NCBI GenBank assembly: GCA_034436035.1
Contig: DAOTVW010000188.1
Span: 1-30,367 of the forward strand
Reading direction: 5' to 3'
Origin: UBA4823 sp034436035
GTDB lineage: Bacteria > Chloroflexota > Anaerolineae > Anaerolineales > UBA4823
DNA length: 30,367 nucleotides
Made by a program: the position numbers and the translations under genes. This document shows positions 24,447 to 30,367 of this stretch, in pieces. Position 1 is the first letter of the stretch, and each line of letters starts with the position of its first letter. The notes under the pieces were generated by a model. The model was not told where the DNA came from. It made no database searches and saw only the letters and a program-made list of their open reading frames with translations.

Positions 24447-26168
24447 ATGATGTCGTGGTATGTGATGGATTTACATATTCATACGCCTGCATCGAGTGAT
24501 TTCCAACAACCGGAAGTTACTTTTCTGGATATTTTACAACGGGCTGAAATGCGCGGATTAAATATCATCTCCTTCACGGACCATAATACTGTGGCCGGCT
24601 ATCGGAAAATGCAGGAGGAAATTCATCAACTTGAGTTATTAGAAAAATTAAACCGTTTACTGCCCGATGAGAAAAATCGGTTAAGTGAATACCGCCGCTT
24701 GCGAGAGAAAATATTGATTTTACCCGGGTTCGAATTTACCGCCACTTTTGGCTTCCATATTTTGGGGATTTTCTCTCCAGATAAAGCAATCCGAGAGATT
24801 GAACATTTATTGTTAAATCTACGCATACCTGCTGAGCAGCTCGATGCTGGCTCAGCCACTGTAGGAGCTACGACAGATGTGCTGACCGCTTATCGGGTAA
24901 TCCATGAAGCGGGTGGAATCGTCATTGCTGCCCATGCAAACTCTAGCAATGGGGTAGCCATGCGGGGGTTTCCGCTCGGTGGGCAGACCAAAATAGCGTA
25001 TACTCAAGACCCTTACTTGCATGCGTTAGAAGTAACTGACTTAGACAACAAGGGTCGCAATTCAACAGCGGCTTTTTTCAATGGGAGTAAGCCAGAATAT
25101 CCCCGCCGGATGCATTGCATTCAAGGGTCTGATTCCCATCGTCTCATTGCTGATGCCCAAAGAAAAAAACAATTGGGGGTGGGCGATCGCCCAACAGAAG
25201 TACTCTTACCAGAACCGAGTTTCGAAGCACTGCTGGCATTATTTGAGAGCAATGATTTTGCCCGCACTCGTCCACACCGCTTTAGTGAAGAGCCAATATA
25301 CGAGTTTATTCGTACTGCACAAGAAGAAGGTCCAAATATCGTTCAGGATTTTCATGAAAGCTTAGAATCGCGTGGCGGACGTCTTAATAGTATTCTGGCA
25401 GATATTTGTGCTTTTGCGAATACCAATGGAGGCACGATTTATATTGGCATCAGTCGAGATGCGCGTAAACCCATTATTGGGGTTCAGGATAGCGAACACA
25501 CAATCCAGGTTTTAGAACGCGAAATTGCCAAACGAATCAGTCCGCCGCTCAATTGTACGATAGATTTAATCGAAACCAGCGGAAAAAAGATCGTCAGGAT
25601 TTTAGTTCCGCGCGGGACTGATCCTCCATATGCGATTGATGAGAATAAAATTTATGTCCGCTTTGAGGGCGAAACTGGCTTAGCCGTCCGTGACGAGATC
25701 GTCAATTTGGTGAAGCGTGGTTTGATTCAAGATAAAAAGAGTGCTACCGACCACGATAAAATAAGCCCAGCAGCACTACCTATTATCCCACCCCAACCCT
25801 CCGAGGAAGCGGAATCACCGCCGAGAACGGGTGTGGAAATTGTTTCAGTCACAGAACGTGGCGATCAAAAGGTATATACCATGCGCGACTTGCGCAACGG
25901 GAACGTGGTTCAGAACGTAACCGAGAAATCTGCTCGACGTTTATGGCAATATGCAATTGCAACATATTCAAAAATTCCGCCAGATATCAATCAGGCAAAG
26001 ATCACCTGGCAAGGTAATCTCGGTTTACTTCGCAAACAAGGGAAAGCTGGTAATCAGCGATATGATTTGGTAACGCGCACTCCCCAGGGCTATCGTTGGT
26101 TCTTTGGGGTTACAGAGGATGGCATTCATGGAAATTGGCGCAAACTGGTTGGCAAAGAAGATGAATGA
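24447..26168 (+). CDS. PHP-domain phosphoesterase fused to an AlbA_2 (Schlafen-like) domain
   Basis: A 573-aa protein with three parts. Residues 1 to about 270 are a PHP metallophosphoesterase with all expected metal ligands: H10 and H12 in DLHIHT, D45/H46 in FTDHN, E96 in PGFEF, H104, H163 in AAHAN, and D229/H231 in GSDSH. A helical charged insert lies at 55-90. Residues about 295-425 match the AlbA_2/Schlafen-like fold (ADICAFANTNGGTIYIGI, then IYVRFEGETGLAVRDEI). After a Pro/Ser-rich linker (about 430-460), residues 465-573 form an unrecognised domain (SARRLWQYAI, then GYRWFFGVTEDG). ATG 24447 follows GAGGAAA (24431-24437); an earlier GTG at 24423 has no Shine-Dalgarno. A nucleic-acid or nucleotide substrate is likely but inferred. 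Confidence 0.85.
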   Translation: MMSWYVMDLHIHTPASSDFQQPEVTFLDILQRAEMRGLNIISFTDHNTVAGYRKMQEEIHQLELLEKLNRLLPDEKNRLSEYRRLREKILILPGFEFTATFGFHILGIFSPDKAIREIEHLLLNLRIPAEQLDAGSATVGATTDVLTAYRVIHEAGGIVIAAHANSSNGVAMRGFPLGGQTKIAYTQDPYLHALEVTDLDNKGRNSTAAFFNGSKPEYPRRMHCIQGSDSHRLIADAQRKKQLGVGDRPTEVLLPEPSFEALLALFESNDFARTRPHRFSEEPIYEFIRTAQEEGPNIVQDFHESLESRGGRLNSILADICAFANTNGGTIYIGISRDARKPIIGVQDSEHTIQVLEREIAKRISPPLNCTIDLIETSGKKIVRILVPRGTDPPYAIDENKIYVRFEGETGLAVRDEIVNLVKRGLIQDKKSATDHDKISPAALPIIPPQPSEEAESPPRTGVEIVSVTERGDQKVYTMRDLRNGNVVQNVTEKSARRLWQYAIATYSKIPPDINQAKITWQGNLGLLRKQGKAGNQRYDLVTRTPQGYRWFFGVTEDGIHGNWRKLVGKEDE

Positions 26169-26595
26169 GCAACATTGGCGTATTCGCAATTTTCAATTTC
26201 CACAGGATTATCAGGCTGTAATTGATTTGTGGAGCCATGCAGGAGATGGCGTCCATTTGGGTCGTTCGGATACGTTAGAAGAGATCAAGAAAAAGGTTGA
26301 TTTCGACCCCGATTTGTTCTTGGTAGCCGAAAATGGGTCAGAAATTGTCGGCGCAGTGATGGGTGGATTTGATGGCAGGCGCGGTTTGGTCTATCATTTA
26401 GCAGTCAGGCAAGACGTTCGCCGCCAAGGAATTGCCAGTGCCTTAATGGAAGAGTTAGAGAATCGATTACGGGCAAAGGGATGTTTAAGGGTATATCTCC
26501 TCGTAACGCGTGATAATGTCGAAGCCCGTGAGTATTATGAGAAACGCGGCTGGGAGTGCATGGACATTTTGACTTACGCAAAGAATTTGAGTTAA
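26161..26595 (+). CDS. GNAT-family N-acetyltransferase (YpeA-like)
   Basis: A 144-aa acetyl-CoA-dependent acetyltransferase. Motif A AVRQDVRRQGIASALM (81-96) carries the pyrophosphate-binding RRQGIA turn. GFDGRRGLVYHLAV before it and LVTRDNVEAREYYEKRGW (114-131) after it match the YpeA-like subgroup. The ATG at 26161 overlaps the end of the PHP-AlbA_2 gene by 8 nt, so the two are probably translated together. A longer reading from 26104 would run further into that gene and is rejected. The substrate is unknown. Confidence 0.9.
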   Translation: MNEQHWRIRNFQFPQDYQAVIDLWSHAGDGVHLGRSDTLEEIKKKVDFDPDLFLVAENGSEIVGAVMGGFDGRRGLVYHLAVRQDVRRQGIASALMEELENRLRAKGCLRVYLLVTRDNVEAREYYEKRGWECMDILTYAKNLS

Positions 26596-26596
26596 T

Positions 26597-27103
26597 ATGA
26601 GAATAGGCATTATCATTATTTCAGATCGTTCTGCTCAGGGGATACGCGAGGATGCGTGTGGACCACTGTTAGCTGAGAAAATACACCAAAACAATTGGAA
26701 GGTAGTCAAACTAACGATCATCCAAGATGAAATAGACATTATTAAGGCTACCTTGTCTGATTGGGCAGATGCGGATGAGGTGGATGTTATTCTCACCAGC
26801 GGTGGCACTGGTTTTAGCAAGCGCGATGTTACACCTGAGGCGACACTTGCCGTGATCGACAAGGAAGCCCCCGGCATCGCTGAAGCGATTCGGGCTGCCA
26901 GTTTAAAAGTTACTCCCCACGCGATGTTGTCCAGAGCAGTAGCTGGCATTCGGAAGCGGACGTTAATTGTCAATTTACCGGGCAGTCCCAAAGGGGCGTT
27001 GGAAGGATTTGAGGTGATAAAACCTGCCCTACCGCACGCAGTACAATTACTGCAAGAAAGTCAGGACGCGGAAAAAGGGCATTCTTTATCAACATTAGCT
27101 TAA
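26597..27103 (+). CDS. moaB: MoaB/Mog family molybdopterin adenylyltransferase
   Basis: A 168-aa protein of the MogA/MoaB fold, which adenylylates molybdopterin before metal insertion in molybdenum- and tungsten-cofactor synthesis. Signatures: IIIISDRSAQG at the N-terminus, TSGGTGFSKRDVTPEA (67-82), LSRAVAG (111-117) and VNLPGSPKGALEGF (125-138). It starts one base after the preceding GNAT stop. No other cofactor gene is in the window. I cannot separate MoaB from Mog by sequence alone. There is no evident Shine-Dalgarno, so coupling to the GNAT gene is likely. Confidence 0.9.
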   Translation: MRIGIIIISDRSAQGIREDACGPLLAEKIHQNNWKVVKLTIIQDEIDIIKATLSDWADADEVDVILTSGGTGFSKRDVTPEATLAVIDKEAPGIAEAIRAASLKVTPHAMLSRAVAGIRKRTLIVNLPGSPKGALEGFEVIKPALPHAVQLLQESQDAEKGHSLSTLA

Positions 27104-27154
27104 ATTAACTTCCCACCTTACAAGGCTGGTAAGCAAAAAACCCTATTTAAGATA

Positions 27155-27160
27155 TATAAT
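27155..27160 (+). promoter_or_regulatory. Candidate -10 box for the AIM24-like gene
   Basis: A perfect TATAAT at 27155-27160 lies 28 nt before the ATG at 27189, in an 85-nt gap after moaB. No recognisable -35 or TGn extension accompanies it. Confidence 0.4.
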
Positions 27161-27188
27161 AAAGACGAATAGAAAAAGGAAGGTATCC

Positions 27189-27860
27189 ATGAATGTTGAA
27201 ATAATTCACCGTCCGTCTTATTCATTGGCAGTGGTTCAATTGGCGCCGAGCGAAAGGATTCGCGCCGATGCTGGTGCAATGGTAAGCATGACAGATGGCA
27301 TAACGATAGAAACGAAAGCGGCTGGAGGAATCTTGAAGTCCTTAACGCGCTCAGTCTTAGGTGGCGAAAGTTTTTTTCAAAATTTCTTTCAAGCTCCAGC
27401 ACAGGGCGGTGAGATCACGTTGGCTCCGGATTTGCCCGGCGATATGGTTTTGATTGAATTGTCCAATCGCAATATTATGATTCAAGCTGGTTCGTATGTT
27501 GCATCAGAAATTGGGGTGGAACTGAATGCGAAAATCAGCAAAAAGGCTTTTCTTTCTGCAGAAGGCATTTCCATTTTGGAAGCGAGCGGAAATGGAAAGG
27601 TTCTTGTCTCTTCCTATGGTGCCATTTATGAACGTGACCTGGGTGCCGGTGAAAAATACATCGTGGATACATCTCATTTGGTTGCTTTTGATGGGACGAT
27701 TGATGTACAAGTACGTACCGTTGGTGGGTTGAAATCCACTTTACTAAGCGGGGAAGGATTAGTCGTTCAGGTGACCGGTCCCGGGAAATTATGGATGCAG
27801 ACTCGTTCACCTTCAGCATTGATCAATTGGATCATCCCGCATATCCCGAAAAAAGATTAG
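27189..27860 (+). CDS. AIM24 / TIGR00266 family protein
   Basis: A 223-aa beta-rich protein of the AIM24 family, named after a yeast mitochondrial protein. In bacteria the role is unknown. Typical segments are ERIRADAGAMVSM (22-34), the glycine-rich stretch GGILKSLTRSVLGGESFFQN (46-65) and LPGDMVLIELSNRNIMIQAGSYVAS in the middle. The C-terminus ends in a KKD tail. The ATG has a strong GGAAGG Shine-Dalgarno 6-8 nt upstream. It is 4 nt from lepB, so they are probably co-transcribed. Confidence 0.88.
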   Translation: MNVEIIHRPSYSLAVVQLAPSERIRADAGAMVSMTDGITIETKAAGGILKSLTRSVLGGESFFQNFFQAPAQGGEITLAPDLPGDMVLIELSNRNIMIQAGSYVASEIGVELNAKISKKAFLSAEGISILEASGNGKVLVSSYGAIYERDLGAGEKYIVDTSHLVAFDGTIDVQVRTVGGLKSTLLSGEGLVVQVTGPGKLWMQTRSPSALINWIIPHIPKKD

Positions 27861-27864
27861 GAAT

Positions 27865-28464
27865 ATGGATAACTTTCGAGTAGAAACACAACCAGAAATT
27901 CCTCCAGAGGAATCTCAAGATAATCCAAAGAAGCTGCGGCAGACTCTCATCGATATCATCGAGACCATCCTTTTATCGTTGGTGCTTTATTTTGGTATCA
28001 ATGCCGTCTCGGCGCGCATCAGAGTGGAATCCATCAGTATGCAACCGACTTTGAAGGCGGGCTATTATGTCATCGTGGACCGCTTAGCGTATAAAATTGG
28101 GAAACCTCATCGGGGAGATATCATTATCTTTCACTATCCGCCTGATCCCCAAAGAGAGCCGTATATTAAACGGGTGATTGGATTACCGGGAGACACCGTA
28201 CAAATTACTGGTGGAAAAGTATTCGTCAATGGAGAACAGCTCATTGAGCCATATATTGCGGCTGCTCCCGATTATGACGGTACCTGGACCGTTCCACAGG
28301 ATTCCCTTTTTGTCTTAGGAGATAATCGTAACCGCTCATCTGATTCGCATAGTTGGGGTATGGTGCCGATCGAAAATGTGATTGGAAAAGCCTTGGTGGT
28401 TTATTGGCCGCCCAATGCATGGAAGGTATTGGAAACAAACGTTGCGGTTGCTGCTGGTCAGTAA
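27865..28464 (+). CDS. lepB: Signal peptidase I
   Basis: A 199-aa membrane serine protease that removes signal peptides from exported proteins. It has an acidic cytoplasmic N-terminus, one transmembrane helix at about 31-49, then the catalytic region: S58 in ISMQPTL and K102 in YIKRVIGLPGD form the Ser-Lys dyad. The third family box, LGDNRNRSSDSHSWG, is present near 150-165. The short single-helix form is like the Gram-positive enzymes. It follows the AIM24-like gene by 4 nt and is closed by a terminator at 28509-28560. Confidence 0.96.
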   Translation: MDNFRVETQPEIPPEESQDNPKKLRQTLIDIIETILLSLVLYFGINAVSARIRVESISMQPTLKAGYYVIVDRLAYKIGKPHRGDIIIFHYPPDPQREPYIKRVIGLPGDTVQITGGKVFVNGEQLIEPYIAAAPDYDGTWTVPQDSLFVLGDNRNRSSDSHSWGMVPIENVIGKALVVYWPPNAWKVLETNVAVAAGQ

Positions 28465-28508
28465 ACGAATCTTCCAGCTTTTTTCTGACTTCTACATAAT
28501 AAAGGCGA

Positions 28509-28560
28509 GGCGACAAACCATTTCATGAATTAGAATGGTTCATCGCCACGCTCATTTTTT
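28509..28560 (+). terminator. Rho-independent terminator after lepB
   Basis: GGCGA (28509-28513) pairs with TCGCC (28543-28547), and AACCATT (28516-28522) pairs with AATGGTT (28534-28540), with a small CA/CA internal mismatch and an 11-nt loop. Six T residues (28555-28560) follow on the plus strand. The minus strand has only a weak T-rich stretch, so it may also partly stop the convergent acyl-CoA dehydrogenase transcript. Confidence 0.75.
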
Positions 28561-28579
28561 AAACCGTAGTGTAGAAAAA

Positions 28580-29752
28580 TTATAACGTCTCGAAAACCTG
28601 GCGGGCGATCACGATGCGTTGGATTTCGCTCGTTCCTTCTCCAATAGTCATCAATCGTGCATCGCGATAAATTCGTTCGACGGGGTATTCACGACTGTAC
28701 CCATAACCGCCATGAATTTGGATTGCATTTCGACATACCCGTTCAGCCATCTCGCTGGCAAACATTTTTGCCATTGCAGCTTCTTTGGAATATGGCTTCT
28801 CTGCATCTTTAACCCAGGCCGCATAATACACCAATAACCTAGCAGCTTGAATTTCTGTGGCTGCGTCTGCAATCATCCATTGGATTGCTTCCTGTTCTGC
28901 GATGGGTATCCCGAAAGCTTTACGTTGTTTGGCATATTGAACCGCTTCCTCAAAAGCAGCTTGGGCTAATCCCACCGAGAGAGCTGCTATCCCAATCCGT
29001 CCCCCATCTAATGTTTGGAGGGCCTGCTTTAAGCCATCCCCTGGTTTGCCTAACAGGTGATCCTTAGAAACGCGCACCTGCTCGTAGGAAATGGCATTCG
29101 TTGGTGATCCTTTTAACCCCATTTTCTTCTCGGTTGGGCTGATAAATATGCCAGGCGAGTTGCTCGGAACAAGGAATAAACTTAGTGATTTCGAACCGCC
29201 CTTTGGGTCAGTGCGCGCCAGGGTGAGTATATATTCCGAAATACTTGCATTGGTACACCACATCTTTGATCCGCTGATAATCCACTCGTCCTTTTCTTGC
29301 CGGGCGTGGGTTGTAATGCCACCCTTAAGGTCTGAACCAGCCCCAGGTTCGGTCAGCGCTAACGCTGCCAGTTTATGGTGTGTCCCGGTTTCAGAATTCC
29401 CGCTTGCAACCTTGGGCAAGTAAGCCTGTTTGAGAGTATCGCTTCCAAACAAAACCAATGGCATACATCCTAAGCTATTATGCGCAGCTATAGAGAGGGC
29501 TGTACTTCCGCACCCCCAGCCCAATTCCTCAATCGCTATGGCGGCGCAAATGGCGTCCATTCCTGCACCGCCGTATTCTTCGGGGACATTTAATCCTAAC
29601 AAGCCTAAACTGCCCATTTTGTCGACAGCATCCCAATTAAATTGGCCGGTTTCATCCACTTCTTTGGCTTTTGGTTTTACTTCTCGGGCGACAAAATCAT
29701 GGACGGTTTCTTTCCACATCATTTGCTCTTGAGATAATTTAAAATCCAGCAT
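28580..29752 (-). CDS. Acyl-CoA dehydrogenase
   Basis: A 390-aa FAD-dependent enzyme that introduces a trans-2 double bond into acyl-CoA. Marks are the substrate and flavin motif ALALTEPGAGSD (about 128-139), the SGSKMWCTNA segment (about 159-168), the QIHGGYGYSREYPVERIYRDAR motif near the end, and the catalytic base E372 in GEGTSEIQR, the position used by short-chain and medium-chain members. The ATG follows AGGAGGG. Chain-length specificity cannot be read by eye; a short-chain or branched-chain acyl-CoA is plausible. No electron-transfer flavoprotein genes are nearby. It is transcribed toward lepB. Confidence 0.95.
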   Translation of the reverse strand: MLDFKLSQEQMMWKETVHDFVAREVKPKAKEVDETGQFNWDAVDKMGSLGLLGLNVPEEYGGAGMDAICAAIAIEELGWGCGSTALSIAAHNSLGCMPLVLFGSDTLKQAYLPKVASGNSETGTHHKLAALALTEPGAGSDLKGGITTHARQEKDEWIISGSKMWCTNASISEYILTLARTDPKGGSKSLSLFLVPSNSPGIFISPTEKKMGLKGSPTNAISYEQVRVSKDHLLGKPGDGLKQALQTLDGGRIGIAALSVGLAQAAFEEAVQYAKQRKAFGIPIAEQEAIQWMIADAATEIQAARLLVYYAAWVKDAEKPYSKEAAMAKMFASEMAERVCRNAIQIHGGYGYSREYPVERIYRDARLMTIGEGTSEIQRIVIARQVFETL

Positions 29753-29834
29753 GTTCCCTCCTGAGAAAAAATATGAAATTTTATGAGGCTAATACCCGAT
29801 TACGATGAGAATGATTGTGGCAATGAAAAAAGCA

Positions 29835-30356
29835 TTAGTGTGGATTAACCTCGACCACACAATTCATTGAAAGCCGCCATTGCTGGCGAAATTGCTTCTC
29901 GGTGATCCAGTCTATGGCTGGATAAGCAAACTGCGTGTTGGCAAATCCCAGGCCTTTATTGGGATGAACAGCGATTAAGATCATGATATGAGCCCAGACT
30001 GGTCGTAGGGATGCAATGATTGGTAAAAGGATAAATCCTTTTTGAAAACTATTCATCAGGTGGTTATATGAAGTAAGGAATTGATAATGGGATTTTATCC
30101 CAAATTGATTAAAAATATCCACCATTCCCCAAGGGAAGGTTGCAGAATCAGGAATGCGTCGGGGTATTGGGATAAAATATCGCTTTATGGGTTTATTTAA
30201 TTCTTGGGCAATGGTTGCGGGGTTAAGATTGAGGTTTTTCAAGGCGTTAATTACGGTAGTCGCGCTATATGGCCCGCAATGATTCGTTGATCCCTGATAC
30301 AGTAAATTTGTGAGAATTCGATCAGCAAATGGAGAAACTAGCTCTTGTTGGATCAT
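29835..30356 (-). CDS. C39-like/papain-like cysteine peptidase family protein (N-terminus uncertain at window edge)
   Basis: At least 173 aa. The segment STNHCGPYSATTVINAL (23-39) has the nucleophile cysteine C27 after a Gly/Ser-rich turn, as in C39-like and papain-like peptidases. H123 in VWAHIMIL and N140 (GFANTQ) or D149 are suitable partners. No signal peptide is seen. The ATG at 30356 has no clear Shine-Dalgarno and the frame stays open to the right edge, so the protein may be longer. Function and substrate are unknown; family assignment is by motif only. Confidence 0.7.
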   Translation of the reverse strand: MIQQELVSPFADRILTNLLYQGSTNHCGPYSATTVINALKNLNLNPATIAQELNKPIKRYFIPIPRRIPDSATFPWGMVDIFNQFGIKSHYQFLTSYNHLMNSFQKGFILLPIIASLRPVWAHIMILIAVHPNKGLGFANTQFAYPAIDWITEKQFRQQWRLSMNCVVEVNPH

Positions 30357-30367
30357 TTCGTTTTGAT

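Noticed and set aside
27115..27132. CTTAC/GTAAG hairpin after moaB as a terminator
   Set aside because: Only 5 bp, followed by an A-run on the plus strand rather than T.
1..30367. CRISPR array, insertion sequence or defence island
   Set aside because: No direct-repeat array, transposase, cas gene or terminal inverted repeats were seen; the surrounding genes are mostly housekeeping.

Overview
The window looks like ordinary chromosome from a moderate-GC bacterium, most probably a member of the Chloroflexota, class Anaerolineae. This is an inference from gene content: a fused shikimate kinase/3-dehydroquinate synthase, a FabL-type enoyl-ACP reductase, an EF-P with arginine at its tip, LysM/M23 proteins and several Anaerolineae-like hypothetical genes. 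No 16S rRNA or other decisive marker is present. I see no phage, insertion sequence, integrase or CRISPR array.

Layout. (1) 1-3980, plus strand: a tightly packed shikimate block with an aminotransferase (cut by the window edge), aroC, an aroK-aroB fusion and aroQ. (2) 4005-6957, plus strand: an SDR-fold protein, a GNAT acetyltransferase and an enolase-superfamily racemase/OSBS. The last two are coupled by ATGA overlaps and probably process N-acylated amino acids. (3) 7199-8413, plus strand: a cyclase-family metalloenzyme with its own promoter, and a PEBP-family protein. (4) 8391-13720, minus strand: a fatty-acid block (fabL-like reductase, fabH, fabF) with ftsH between fabH and fabL. ftsH has its own extended -10 promoter and a strong terminator. 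(5) 13821-15912, minus strand: efp, a cysteine-rich small protein and a HAD-DinB fusion, read from a clear promoter at 15949-15977. (6) 16058-18261, plus strand: a single-domain response regulator, a DUF192 protein and a secreted LysM/M23 protein; a small DUF2007-like gene lies on the minus strand after them. (7) 18786-24027, plus strand: two coupled proteins of unknown function, tRNA-Arg(UCU), hsp20 and lon. (8) 24043-27103, plus strand: a second orphan receiver protein, a PHP-AlbA_2 multidomain protein, a GNAT and a MoaB/Mog protein. (9) 27189-28464, plus strand: an AIM24-like protein and signal peptidase I, closed by a terminator. (10) 28580-30356, minus strand: an acyl-CoA dehydrogenase and a C39-like cysteine peptidase at the window edge.

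Most genes are housekeeping: aromatic amino-acid precursors, fatty-acid elongation, proteolysis and chaperoning, translation and secretion. The best candidates for undescribed biology are the coupled 525-aa/143-aa pair (18786-20813), the PHP-AlbA_2 protein beside an orphan response regulator (24043-26168), the HAD-DinB fusion, the basic tryptophan-rich tail on FabH, and the GNAT-racemase pair. No stretch longer than about 250 bases lacks a gene.
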